Positions 5,808 to 13,503 of a stretch of 17,727 nt of DNA are shown here, one piece after another. The notes below the pieces were generated by a model. It saw nothing but the letters and a program-made list of their open reading frames with translations. It had not been told where the DNA came from and made no database searches. How positions within the stretch are numbered: the stretch's first letter is position 1; each line of letters begins with the position of its first letter. Made by a program: the position numbers and the translations under genes. Source of the stretch: CAYJSJ01 sp964373065 (lineage in GTDB: Bacteria; Patescibacteriota; Gracilibacteria; Peribacterales; Peribacteraceae). The stretch spans positions 1 to 17,727 of the forward strand of contig CAYJSJ010000023.1 in NCBI GenBank assembly GCA_964373065.1, given 5' to 3'.

Positions 5808-6983
5808 GCTATTATTTTCAATGTTCAATCCCTGCACGATCCGATCCATTCTCTTCTTCCACGTATGCTCTCGGATGATCTCCAGACTTTTGCTTGCTCG
5901 TGTTTTCGCATCATTGGGATGATCAAGGACATCACGAATGGCTCCTGCAAGAGACGATGCGCTCCCCGGACGTGCAAACCGAACGACACTCGCGTCGACA
6001 ATGTCGCGAATGGGAGGAATGTCAGCGCAGACGACAGGGCGCCCCGAAGCGAGGTACTCAAAGAGTTTGAGCGGCGATGTATCACGGAGGAAATACGGAT
6101 GCTTCTTTGCAGGGGCGGGGTACACAAGAATATCACAGGCAGCCATGGCTTCGGGAACGCGTTTGCTCGCTATATGTCCCTGAAAATGAAACGATTCCTC
6201 TGTCAATCCCGCATGTAACGCTGCTTTCCGGTAACGGATACACCATGCAGCCGGACCCCCCACGACGAAAACAAAAACCGGATACTGTAACTTTTTCAGT
6301 TGCATTGCGGCGCGAAAAAGGAGATCGACCCCCTTCTCCACGCTGTCCATGGTGATAAGCGAACCGACGTACCCGATGACCTTCGCATCTGCGGGGAGAT
6401 TGAAGGTACGCTTTGCAGATTTCGCTGAGGGCAAAGCAGAAAATCGCTCAAGATCCACGGCATCTCCTTCCACGATAGTCTTCTTGGGATCCACTCCCCA
6501 CGTAACAAGTTCGTTACGCATGGGTGTCGTAAGGCACACTATGCGTTTGCATCGATTACAGAGCCACACAAATCTGCGCCGTCCGTAACGAGGAAGTGTG
6601 TGAAGTTCTAAGAGCACCGGTAACCGTGTAGAGAGTAATATGGAGAGAAGATGCGGGGAACGCGTGTAGAGAAGATCGCTTCGATGCTTCGTTAAAAACA
6701 CGCTCAGAGATGCACGGTACGAACGCATAGTGAAGTAAAACGCGAAACGTCCCGGAATGCACTTGGAAAGCAATGCATCCTTCGTAGGAAGCAAGACCAG
6801 AGAGAATGCGCTACGGAGCGCATAGTATTTTTTAAAATCCTGCATCACGTTTCTGCGAATATCCGGAGCGACGAGTGTGACGTCATGCTGTAACTGCGTC
6901 AGTGCCTCGCAAACGCGCGCTATCTGATGGCCGTGGGCTTTCTCTGTCGGGAAGCGCGTATGGGAGATGTAGGAGATCTTCAT
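5805..6983 (-). CDS. Glycosyltransferase family 4 (GT-B fold)
   Basis: The 392-residue protein has two Rossmann-like halves. The N-terminal acceptor half begins MKISYISHTRFPTEKAHGHQ, with the G-H-Q turn typical of GT4. The C-terminal nucleotide-sugar half contains IGYVGSL (about 203-209), FQGHI, CDILVYPA, and TSPLKLFEYLASGRPVV (about 302-318). The usual E-x7-E pair is replaced by Asp301 and Glu309, a common variant. No membrane segments are evident, so it is a cytosolic or peripheral retaining glycosyltransferase acting on a nucleotide-sugar donor, probably in surface polysaccharide assembly. It is transcribed alone, divergently from the next GT4 gene, with a 7-bp TATAAGC-type repeat in its leader. 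No Shine-Dalgarno. Sugar specificity cannot be read from sequence. Confidence 0.9.
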   Translation of the reverse strand: MKISYISHTRFPTEKAHGHQIARVCEALTQLQHDVTLVAPDIRRNVMQDFKKYYALRSAFSLVLLPTKDALLSKCIPGRFAFYFTMRSYRASLSVFLTKHRSDLLYTRSPHLLSILLSTRLPVLLELHTLPRYGRRRFVWLCNRCKRIVCLTTPMRNELVTWGVDPKKTIVEGDAVDLERFSALPSAKSAKRTFNLPADAKVIGYVGSLITMDSVEKGVDLLFRAAMQLKKLQYPVFVFVVGGPAAWCIRYRKAALHAGLTEESFHFQGHIASKRVPEAMAACDILVYPAPAKKHPYFLRDTSPLKLFEYLASGRPVVCADIPPIRDIVDASVVRFARPGSASSLAGAIRDVLDHPNDAKTRASKSLEIIREHTWKKRMDRIVQGLNIENNS

Positions 6984-6990
6984 GCAACTG

Positions 6991-7020
6991 TAGCTTATAG
7001 CTTATAGCTTTTAGCTTATA
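6991..7020. repeat. 7-bp tandem repeat TAGCTTA between divergent glycosyltransferase genes
   Basis: Four 7-bp units from 6991 to 7018 (TAGCTTA, TAGCTTA, TAGCTTT, TAGCTTA) end in TAG. The centre of each unit is AGCT. Read on the minus strand the tract gives repeated TATAAG hexamers upstream of the GT4 gene starting at 6983, which could act as -10 elements; TACAGT lies nearer to that ATG. The tract sits in the 59-base divergent spacer that must hold both promoters. Confidence 0.9.
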
Positions 7021-7042
7021 GTGGCATTAGAGTGCTTTTTAT

Positions 7043-8029
7043 ATGGAACGGCCTGTCCTGCTCACCTTCGGCTTCCCCGACACAGATTCCCCGCGTTACA
7101 GGAATCTCGTCAATGCCTACACGCAGGAAGGGTGGGAGATACAGAAATGCCTGACAAAGGCGCATGGGTTTTTCAGGAAACATCGCGAGCTACTACAGCA
7201 CTATAAAAAAACCTACCGGCAACCGACAACCGGCTCCTACACTCTCCTCGTCTGCTTCCCCGGCTATTACATCATGCCGCTTGCGTGGCTCCTGACACGG
7301 TTTCCCCGCAAGAAACTCATTTTTGATGCCTTTATCTCTGTAAGCGACACGCTCGTTTCCGATCGGAAATTGATTGCTTGGTGGAACCCTCTTGCGGCGA
7401 TGTACTACTTGGTCGACCTGATCTCTTGTCACCTTGCTGATGAAGTACTGATAGATACCGAGGCGCATAAGCAATTTTTCATGAAGCGATTTTTCCTCAG
7501 TAAGAATCGTGTCCGCGTCATCTATGTCGGAACGCGCGACGATCTTTTCTTTCCCGGCCCAAAAGAAGATCTGCTGCCCGAAGGAAAATGCAACGTTCTC
7601 TTCATTGGGACATACATCCCCCTCCAGGGAATCGAGACGATCCTCCGTGCGGCAAAATTGCTTGAGCATGATCCGGATATCCTCTTCACGCTGATCGGCA
7701 AAGGCCAGACGTATCCTAAGATACGGTCGCTCGCGGAAGAATTGCGCCTCGCCAATGTCACCTTCCTCGATTGTAAACCGCTCGAAAAGCTTCCTTCCTA
7801 CCTAAGGTCCTGTGACATAGCCCTCGGCATCTTCGGCACATCTGGCAAAGCCGACCGCGTCATTCCACACAAAGTTTACGATGCCGTCGCCTGCGGCGTT
7901 CCGGTGATTACGGCCCGAAACAGGGCGATCGGAGAGAGGTTTACGGATGGGAAAGAGGTATTTCTCTGCAAACCGGGAAGTGCAGAGAGTCTTGCAGAAG
8001 TGGTCTTACAATTGAAAAACAGGCGATAG
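7043..8029 (+). CDS. Glycosyltransferase family 4 (GT-B fold)
   Basis: The 328-residue protein has a short N-terminal half and a clear GT4 C-terminal half. NVLFIGTYIPLQGIETILRA (about 185-204) is the phosphate-binding strand-loop-helix, followed by FTLIGKGQTYPK, VTFLDCKPLEKLP, and VIPHKVYDAVACGVPVI, where the second acidic residue of the E-x7-E motif is Asp rather than Glu. A hydrophobic patch near 70-85 (CFPGYYIMPLAWLL) may be membrane-associated. The segment YRQPTTGS near residue 58 is encoded by three 7-bp repeat units, CAACCGA-like. The gene stands alone on the + strand between two minus-strand genes. It likely adds one sugar in a surface glycan; donor and acceptor are unknown. Confidence 0.88.
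   Translation: MERPVLLTFGFPDTDSPRYRNLVNAYTQEGWEIQKCLTKAHGFFRKHRELLQHYKKTYRQPTTGSYTLLVCFPGYYIMPLAWLLTRFPRKKLIFDAFISVSDTLVSDRKLIAWWNPLAAMYYLVDLISCHLADEVLIDTEAHKQFFMKRFFLSKNRVRVIYVGTRDDLFFPGPKEDLLPEGKCNVLFIGTYIPLQGIETILRAAKLLEHDPDILFTLIGKGQTYPKIRSLAEELRLANVTFLDCKPLEKLPSYLRSCDIALGIFGTSGKADRVIPHKVYDAVACGVPVITARNRAIGERFTDGKEVFLCKPGSAESLAEVVLQLKNRR
7215..7235. repeat. 7-bp repeat (ACCGGCA/ACCGACA/ACCGGCT) inside a GT4 gene
   Basis: Three consecutive 7-bp units occupy 7215-7235 and encode part of the YRQPTTGS loop. Three copies of 7 bp equal 21 bases, so the insertion keeps the reading frame. The unit is the same as that at 16369-16396 in another glycosyltransferase gene. Confidence 0.7.
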
Positions 8030-8086
8030 TCATCAGTCTGTTCTTTGTTGTGACCTAAAAAGTTTCGCACCGTGATCGCGATATGA

Positions 8087-9130
8087 TCAGTTTTGTGAAA
8101 TTATGTGCGTAATGACATACTCCAAAAACCGATCCACTCGCAGATACTTCTCAAATGCTTCTCGCGCCTTCCTCTGCATCACCGCAAAGTCTTGAGCGGA
8201 AATCTTGGCGTAATGATCGGCGATCATACGATCCATACGACACAGATCGCAATACGGAATACGAACAATAAACTCATCGTAATGAATACGATCTGAAAGC
8301 GGCAAAACGCAATCGGTATCAAGCAGCACGGGGATGCGCCCGAGACTGAGTGCTTCATAGAAGCGATACGAATAGTTCCCGTCTCCTTTGATGACAAGCG
8401 CATAATCGGATTGCAAGAGATTCTCTCCATACTCTCGCCGCGCCGTTTCGGGATCGGTTGTGATGGTGCTCGCATGTCCGGAATAGCTTTTACGGATGAT
8501 GAAGTTCGTGCAAATCAGATCGGAAGATCGAAGATGGGCGATTGCCTGCATGCGAAACGTGATGCCCTTGATGCGCGCCCCAAGACTGCGCATACCGATC
8601 AGTTTCCCCAAAGAGATACATGCATTTTTGAGAAGAGTAGCGATGCGATTCTTGGCATTTTTATAGTCCGCCCAACCGCAGAACCCGACGACGGGTTTGC
8701 CATCATGCTTTGCGCGAACACAGAGTTCTCCCATGAGCAAATCTTCCGCATATGCGGGCATCATCACTTCATTGCTTCGCAGGAAACCCCGATACTGGCT
8801 CGTGCGGAAGACAACCGCATGATCGTAAGGAACGGCACTGTCGCTATCCCCATGCCAAAAGACGATAAAAGGTTTCCCAAGGCGTTTTGCAAGTGCTGCC
8901 TGTTCTTCGATGTGGACAATATGATCTTTCCGCAGAGAAGGATAATTGTGCGCAAGCACAATGCAATCGGCGTCTTCGGGAGACGTCGTAAGTTCCACGA
9001 ACGGATCGGTGAGTGTTTTGAATGCATTATTGAGAAAGAGAATCGATCTGCGCTCCTCCCTACCCACATTCGGGTAGAGAAGCGGGACCACAGGAACATC
9101 CGGCAAAACCTTCGCGAAAACGCGTTTCAT
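8087..9130 (-). CDS. Exostosin-family (GT47-like) glycosyltransferase
   Basis: The 347-residue protein, from MKRVFAKVLPD, resembles bacterial exostosin-domain glycosyltransferases. The C-terminal part carries SYRFYEALSLGRIPVLLDTD followed by RIHYDEFIVRIPY, the most conserved block of that family (nucleotide-sugar binding). The middle has KPVVGFCGWADYKNAKNR and LICTNFIIRKSYSG. No membrane helix is apparent. It should transfer a sugar from a nucleotide donor to a glycan. An upstream in-frame ATG at 9160 would add MLLRVSIIVR but leave only 11 bases to the divergent methyltransferase start, so 9130 is preferred; neither has a Shine-Dalgarno. It converges with the preceding GT4 gene (57-base gap with only a weak TGATC/GATCA hairpin at 8073-8089). 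Confidence 0.82.
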   Translation of the reverse strand: MKRVFAKVLPDVPVVPLLYPNVGREERRSILFLNNAFKTLTDPFVELTTSPEDADCIVLAHNYPSLRKDHIVHIEEQAALAKRLGKPFIVFWHGDSDSAVPYDHAVVFRTSQYRGFLRSNEVMMPAYAEDLLMGELCVRAKHDGKPVVGFCGWADYKNAKNRIATLLKNACISLGKLIGMRSLGARIKGITFRMQAIAHLRSSDLICTNFIIRKSYSGHASTITTDPETARREYGENLLQSDYALVIKGDGNYSYRFYEALSLGRIPVLLDTDCVLPLSDRIHYDEFIVRIPYCDLCRMDRMIADHYAKISAQDFAVMQRKAREAFEKYLRVDRFLEYVITHIISQN

Positions 9131-9171
9131 ACGGACAATGATAGAGACTCGCAGCAACATCGAAAAGGAAG

Positions 9172-9870
9172 ATGATCGTGGTAATCGCCGGAAAAGGGCT
9201 CTATGATCTCGCCGTGAAATCCTTCATCGACCGATACTATCGGCATATTCGCCCTTTTCGTTTTCTGTACGGATGGGCGAAAGATCGCTCCGCGAAGGCA
9301 AAGTGTACGCAACGCGCGGAAGAGTGGCGCACCAAAGGGTTTCTGGGTGCCAAACTCGATATATGCGGAGGGAGAAACCCTGTGAATCCGGAGGAATTTC
9401 TCAATGTCGATATCGTTGAGTTGCCGAAGGTCGATCTCGTATTTGATATAGAGAAACGCTTTCCCATCCCGAGCGGAGCGATAGCCGAAATTTTCTCGGC
9501 AGCGACATTGGAACACCTCAGGAAGGAAGCGAATATGCACGTACTGCGGGAGTTTTTCCGCGTTCTTATGGCGGGAGGGCGGCTCAAGATCATCACACCG
9601 GATATCGAAGCGATCGCGCGAGGAGTATTGGCCGGAGACAATCTGGACGATCTTAACCAGCATCTGTTTGGAAAATATAAATCCGAACAGACGGAAGATT
9701 ACGACCTGCATAAGTGGATGTTTCCCGCCAAACGCCTGATGGAAGCCTTGGAAGACATCGGGTTCCGGGAAGTGGAACAGCTTCCCATGACGGACGATCT
9801 GCATGACCCGAGGTACAATTTTCTCATAGCAGCGAGGAAGCCAATGAAGGCATACTGCAAATTCTCTTAG
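9172..9870 (+). CDS. Class I SAM-dependent methyltransferase
   Basis: The 232-residue protein carries a Methyltransf_11-like domain. Motif I is LDICGGRNP (about 62-70), the acidic end of strand 2 is NVDIV (about 78-82), then FDIEKRFPIPSGAIAEIFSA with the TLEHL motif (about 112-116), and GGRLKIITPD. It binds S-adenosylmethionine and probably methylates a sugar or glycan end, given its neighbours. AGGA at 9166-9169 is one of the few Shine-Dalgarno-like sequences here; it is 2 bases from ATG 9172 but 8 from the in-frame GTG 9178, so the true start may be GTG. It overlaps the convergent GT-C gene by 4 bases at the 3' end (stops TAG and TAA interleaved). Confidence 0.85.
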   Translation: MIVVIAGKGLYDLAVKSFIDRYYRHIRPFRFLYGWAKDRSAKAKCTQRAEEWRTKGFLGAKLDICGGRNPVNPEEFLNVDIVELPKVDLVFDIEKRFPIPSGAIAEIFSAATLEHLRKEANMHVLREFFRVLMAGGRLKIITPDIEAIARGVLAGDNLDDLNQHLFGKYKSEQTEDYDLHKWMFPAKRLMEALEDIGFREVEQLPMTDDLHDPRYNFLIAARKPMKAYCKFS

Positions 9871-11510
9871 TCCATAGCATACAAAATCCATCCGTCACCC
9901 CTGGAAGTCTCCGTAAGGGGTACACCGAGTCTCTCCACATTCCATGCGGGCATGCGCACTGTATTCCATAGCATGTAATTGACCCCGAAATTTTTAAGCG
10001 CTTCGGCAGGATTTCTATCAATTTCTCCGCAAGCTTCGTTCACAAGTAGCTCTTCCTTTTGCCGCAGGTCTCCGCCAAATGCAGATACCGCATCGGGGAA
10101 AATGAGATGTTCCATAGACGCGATGCCCCTGTCCTCCGAAGCAAGAGGCAGCAGCGTAAGGCAAAACCTGCGCGCGAGTTCACCGTGAGTCATCAAAACA
10201 TTTTTCAGGTAAATCGAATAGACGATGTCGTGCTTCGTGTGACCCGCGATGAATGCAGAGGTCTGCGGATCGGAAAGAATTCTTGCGCGAGGCAGAGCGT
10301 CCAGAATGGGAAGCGCGTCGGCAAAGTGTTGATCGCTCAGTCGATTTTCTTCAAATTTCCACTGGTACAGCACGTAGCGGCCGTCATATGCAATTGCTCC
10401 AAGATAGATGAGGAGCGGGATAGCCGCGGCAAAAAGCCATCTGTTTCTCGTCGTCACCGCAAGACCGATGATAACGAGCGCAGCTGCGGCAAGTGAAAAA
10501 ATAGCATGAGACACGAAGTTAAAAACGATGCCGTGCACGATCTGTTGATTCATGTAAAGCACTGCCGCAAAGAGCATGGTGAATGCCAGTCTGTACCTGC
10601 GCAGAGCAGCGTAGTTCCGAAAGAGTGCGACAGCGATACAAACCGCAGCAGTCGCAAAGAGGAAAGAATATGGAAAGGATTCGGGCATATGCCCCGGGTG
10701 CATGCCGCTCCGGAAGGATGCGTCGGCATAGAGCGGATGCGCCATCATTGTAAAGTACTGGGCAATTGCCGGCAGGGCTGCTATGACCCCGACTCCGCCA
10801 CATAAAAGAAGTATGCCTATATGCTCCGTCAGCGACGTTCCAGCGTGCGCACTCTTTCGCCATTTCATGGCAAGCCACTCGAGTAATTCCCAACTGAGGA
10901 GGACGCCGAAGAATGCCCACGCAAATGAAAAACCCCAAAAATACGCGCCGACGAGCACGCCAAGTAATCCCCCACCGAGAAGCACCCCCCACCGCTTCCC
11001 GATCCACGCATACGAAACGCCAATGAGTGCCCAGAGCATCAGAAGAAAGCTCTCACGCATGTGAATCGGCCGATTGAGGTTATAGAGCTCGATGATGCTA
11101 AAGGCCACAGCGCAGCCGAAAGCGACATTTCTTGTACATCCACACAGCCGGAAAAAGAGGAAGAGTGACAAGAAAATGAGCACGGGCGTCACGGAATCCA
11201 AAATGATGAAGACATGCGCAGCATCCAAACCCGTTACGGAAAATATGTTTCCTATCCAACGCTCGATGAACGCAAATTGCGTACCCATAAGGCCCTTCTC
11301 TCCCGTAAACGCTTCGGCACTCTGCTCGGGACGTCCGGACAGCGATTCTTGGACCCTCGCAAGGTAGACCTGCTCATCGGCATTGAACGTGAGTGGAATG
11401 CCTCTGTAGAGGGGGCTTCTGCTGTGGATCCACTGCGGCCCCTGCATGGTAAGAGCGAGAAGTAGTGAGCTTCCTGCGAGGATCAGTGCCCATCTGCTAC
11501 GATCAGACAT
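9867..11510 (-). CDS. Polytopic membrane protein, GT-C glycosyltransferase-like
   Basis: The 547-residue protein has about ten to twelve hydrophobic helices (first about 6-22, then from about 95 to 385) and a soluble C-terminal region of about 150 residues (about 390-547). The first outside loop has FNADEQVYLARVQESLSG with Asp45/Glu46. An acidic pair at this place is typical of GT-C enzymes (GT39/GT83, PMT-like), where it is catalytic. Such enzymes transfer a sugar from a polyprenyl-phosphate donor on the outer face of the membrane. A dolichol/undecaprenyl-phosphate sugar for it could be made by the DPM1-like GT2 at 12731-13438. This is inferred from topology and one motif, so a flippase or ligase is not excluded. 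TACACT at 11517-11522 lies six bases before ATG on its strand, directly after the 8-bp G-rich repeat. Confidence 0.7.
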   Translation of the reverse strand: MSDRSRWALILAGSSLLLALTMQGPQWIHSRSPLYRGIPLTFNADEQVYLARVQESLSGRPEQSAEAFTGEKGLMGTQFAFIERWIGNIFSVTGLDAAHVFIILDSVTPVLIFLSLFLFFRLCGCTRNVAFGCAVAFSIIELYNLNRPIHMRESFLLMLWALIGVSYAWIGKRWGVLLGGGLLGVLVGAYFWGFSFAWAFFGVLLSWELLEWLAMKWRKSAHAGTSLTEHIGILLLCGGVGVIAALPAIAQYFTMMAHPLYADASFRSGMHPGHMPESFPYSFLFATAAVCIAVALFRNYAALRRYRLAFTMLFAAVLYMNQQIVHGIVFNFVSHAIFSLAAAALVIIGLAVTTRNRWLFAAAIPLLIYLGAIAYDGRYVLYQWKFEENRLSDQHFADALPILDALPRARILSDPQTSAFIAGHTKHDIVYSIYLKNVLMTHGELARRFCLTLLPLASEDRGIASMEHLIFPDAVSAFGGDLRQKEELLVNEACGEIDRNPAEALKNFGVNYMLWNTVRMPAWNVERLGVPLTETSRGDGWILYAMD

Positions 11511-11522
11511 AGAGACAGTGTA

Positions 11523-11590
11523 GTGGGGAAATGGGGAAGTGGGGAAGTGGGGAAGTGGGGAAGTGGGGAAATGGGGAAGTGGGAGGGAAT
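11523..11590. repeat. 8-bp GTGGGGAA tandem repeat, G-quadruplex-prone
   Basis: Seven full 8-bp units run from 11523 to 11578 (GTGGGGAA with ATGGGGAA at units 2 and 7), followed by a decayed GTGGGAGGGAATGGG. Seven GGGG runs separated by four bases meet the usual pattern for intramolecular G-quadruplexes on the + strand. The complement, TTCCCCAC, is the same family as the tract at 9-95. The tract sits in the divergent spacer, 13 bases from the GT-C gene start. Confidence 0.95.
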
Positions 11591-11610
11591 GGGCGCATAG
11601 TGTATTCTGC

Positions 11611-11656
11611 TACCCTAACCCTGCCTACGGCAGGCAAGCCTAACCCTAACCCTATC
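11611..11656. repeat. CCCTAA-like hexamer run interrupted by a small palindrome
   Basis: TACCCTAACC (11611-11620) and CTAACCCTAACCCTAT (11640-11655) are two parts of one (TAACCC)n run. They are separated by a segment with the hairpin CCTGCC-TAC-GGCAGG (11620-11634) plus CAAGC. The run ends two bases before the GTG start at 11658. The C-rich strand is the sense strand of the downstream gene. Confidence 0.85.
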
Positions 11657-11657
11657 C

Positions 11658-12686
11658 GTGCAGTACTTCGAACTCCTCCCCTACGCCTTCAAAAAATTCA
11701 GCCTGCTTCGGTCTTTGAGGACGGGACTGCCGACAGTGATGCATTACGCACGCAGAAATCCCCTGCCTCCATCGGAAAAACCAGCCCTCTTCACCATGAA
11801 TATCATGCCGCCGATGATGACGGTGTGGCATCACTTCGTACGCAAAAATCTCGGCAACACCGTCGACACGATCATTTTTGATTGCTCGGGAACACTCAAT
11901 CCGAAAGATTTTCCCGGTGCTCGCGTGCAGAAGTTTCTGAATGTTTACGCAGCGACAAAGTCTGATGAATTTCTGTATCACATCGCGCGGAATCGTAAGA
12001 TCGGCTGGATCTGCGACGACGACATGTTCCTCATGAACCCCCGTACGATCGATACGATCAACGAGGCGTTCAAAGACCCAAACACCGCAAGCCTCAGCTT
12101 CCGTCCGCGAGACTGGTGGCACTTTTCAATGGATGGAAAATCGCACGAGCCGAGCGGCAGCTACTGCCTGGCGATCAATAGAGAGATTTACTGCGAGAAA
12201 GAAGGCCTGTCTCTGGCTCCGCGCGATGGAAATACCGGCGTTTCGCATATTGGAAAATCTGTCGCCCGATATGACACATTTGATAGAGCAAATGAATTGC
12301 TTATAAAAAAGGGATACCGCTGTGCAGTGATTCCGGCAGCCGAGCGTGACACGTACGTCACGGGATTTTCCGCAGTAAGTAGCGCGGCGATGCTGCTGTG
12401 GCACTTCCCAACACCAAAGCACATGATGGAGTATTTGGAGACACCGGAAGAAAGATCGTGGAGGGGAAATACATTGTATACCGTGCTCTCGGGGCTTCTG
12501 GCGATCTCTGCAATGCAGGAACTGCACGAAGTGATCACGGGGAAACCGTATGTTTTGCGATCGATGCCGAAAAAATCGGATCTGGACCGTCTGCAAAAAG
12601 AAAAAACTCCGCTTGTCCGCGCACGAGAAGGTCATGATTTTGAAAATACACTCGCCGTTGCAGAAAGACTGCGGCAGGCGCTGTAG
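11658..12686 (+). CDS. Putative GT-A fold glycosyltransferase
   Basis: The 342-residue protein has a strand ending GWICDDDMFLM (about 116-126), where Asp120-122 look like the metal-binding DxD of GT-A enzymes. Before it is IIFDCSGTLNP (72-82), resembling the VDNGS turn after strand 2 of GT2 enzymes. Further on are SFRPRDWWHF and SYCLAINREIYC, as in acceptor-pocket regions. No membrane segment is clear. The start is GTG 11658, two bases after a (TAACCC)n tract, without Shine-Dalgarno; an in-frame ATG at 11739 would remove 27 residues. It is divergent from the GT-C gene and convergent with the GT2 operon. Family assignment is tentative; substrate unknown. Confidence 0.62.
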   Translation: MQYFELLPYAFKKFSLLRSLRTGLPTVMHYARRNPLPPSEKPALFTMNIMPPMMTVWHHFVRKNLGNTVDTIIFDCSGTLNPKDFPGARVQKFLNVYAATKSDEFLYHIARNRKIGWICDDDMFLMNPRTIDTINEAFKDPNTASLSFRPRDWWHFSMDGKSHEPSGSYCLAINREIYCEKEGLSLAPRDGNTGVSHIGKSVARYDTFDRANELLIKKGYRCAVIPAAERDTYVTGFSAVSSAAMLLWHFPTPKHMMEYLETPEERSWRGNTLYTVLSGLLAISAMQELHEVITGKPYVLRSMPKKSDLDRLQKEKTPLVRAREGHDFENTLAVAERLRQAL

Positions 12687-12730
12687 GACTATATCTACTT
12701 CCGGCTACCACTCTCGATGTTGGTTGAAGT

Positions 12731-13438
12731 CTACTTCGTAAAATACCCTTTTGGCTTCACTCTGAGCACCACAAACACCCACACCCATTTAAACCAGTCC
12801 CGCCAGTTGATCTTTTTGCCTTCTTGCATCGATCGCGGATGGTAGCTGATGGGAAATTCTTGGATGGCGACGCCGCGACGAAGGAGCATAGCTGTAAGCT
12901 CCGGGTCGAAACGAAAATCGTTCTCCTTCAGTGGAAGCGTCGCAAGAAGATCGCGATGCACCATCTTGTAGCATGTCGGCTGATCAGTGAGGCGCGAACC
13001 GTAGAGAAGATTGCAGATGAGGGTGAGCAACGAACCTCCGATGAAGTGTCCGATGTGCTTAAATTGCTTCTGTTTTTTTAGCCTACGCGATCCAAAGAGT
13101 GCCTCCAGATGATGCGTCTGCGCAAAGGCGAGAAGATCGGGAATTTCCTCCGGACTGTATTCGAGATCGGCATCCTGCACGATCACGTAGGTACCTTTGG
13201 CAACCTCGTATCCTTTGCGCACTGCCGATCCTTTGCCACCGTTCACTTTGGTGATCACCGTATCGCCATCACGCGCGAGCTCCCGAAGAATCGAGAGCGA
13301 CGTGTCGGAAGAGCCGTCATCGACAAAGATCACTTCTGCACTATCCCCGCAGGAATCAAAGACGCGCCGGGTAATCTGCCGGAGCGTGCGCTCCTCGTTA
13401 TACACGGGCATGACGATGGAAAGACGTAGGGGATCCAT
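12731..13438 (-). CDS. DPM1-like family 2 glycosyltransferase
   Basis: From ATG 13438 the product is 235 residues, a GT2 enzyme of the polyprenyl-phosphate mannosyl/glucosyl-transferase type. It has LSIVMPVYNEERTL (about 6-19), VIFVDDGSSD (36-45), VNGGKGSAVRKGYEVAKG (65-82), the DxD VQDADLEYSPEEI (87-99), GSRR, and QPTCYKM. It has no C-terminal membrane helices, as in DPM1 proper. The likely reaction is transfer of a hexose from GDP- or UDP-sugar to undecaprenyl phosphate at the cytosolic membrane face. It is the last gene of the minus-strand operon. In-frame ATG 13504 overlaps the upstream stop (TGATG) and would add 22 residues; those are partly encoded by ATTGCTC repeats and do not fit the family, so 13438 is preferred, with moderate confidence. 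Confidence 0.9.
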   Translation of the reverse strand: MDPLRLSIVMPVYNEERTLRQITRRVFDSCGDSAEVIFVDDGSSDTSLSILRELARDGDTVITKVNGGKGSAVRKGYEVAKGTYVIVQDADLEYSPEEIPDLLAFAQTHHLEALFGSRRLKKQKQFKHIGHFIGGSLLTLICNLLYGSRLTDQPTCYKMVHRDLLATLPLKENDFRFDPELTAMLLRRGVAIQEFPISYHPRSMQEGKKINWRDWFKWVWVFVVLRVKPKGYFTK

Positions 13439-13464
13439 AGGGAAGATACGATCTATAGTGTTAT

Positions 13465-13480
13465 ATTGCTCAATTGCTCG
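13465..13480. repeat. Two 8-bp units ATTGCTCA/ATTGCTCG before the GT2 start
   Basis: A short two-copy tract of the ATTGTTGA family seen at 2499-2522. On the minus strand it reads GAGCAATTGAGCAATA and lies 27 bases upstream of the preferred GT2 start, ahead of a TATAGA hexamer. Confidence 0.5.
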
Positions 13481-13503
13481 CAAGCGATTATCGGAGTGGA
13501 CCA

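Noticed and set aside
8073..8095. Terminator between the convergent GT4 and exostosin genes
   Set aside because: Only a 5-bp TGATC/GATCA stem with a weak GTTTTG tail; too weak to call.
8411..9175. A 254-residue + strand open frame opposite the exostosin-type gene
   Set aside because: No recognisable motifs; the minus-strand frame has the conserved exostosin block and better composition.
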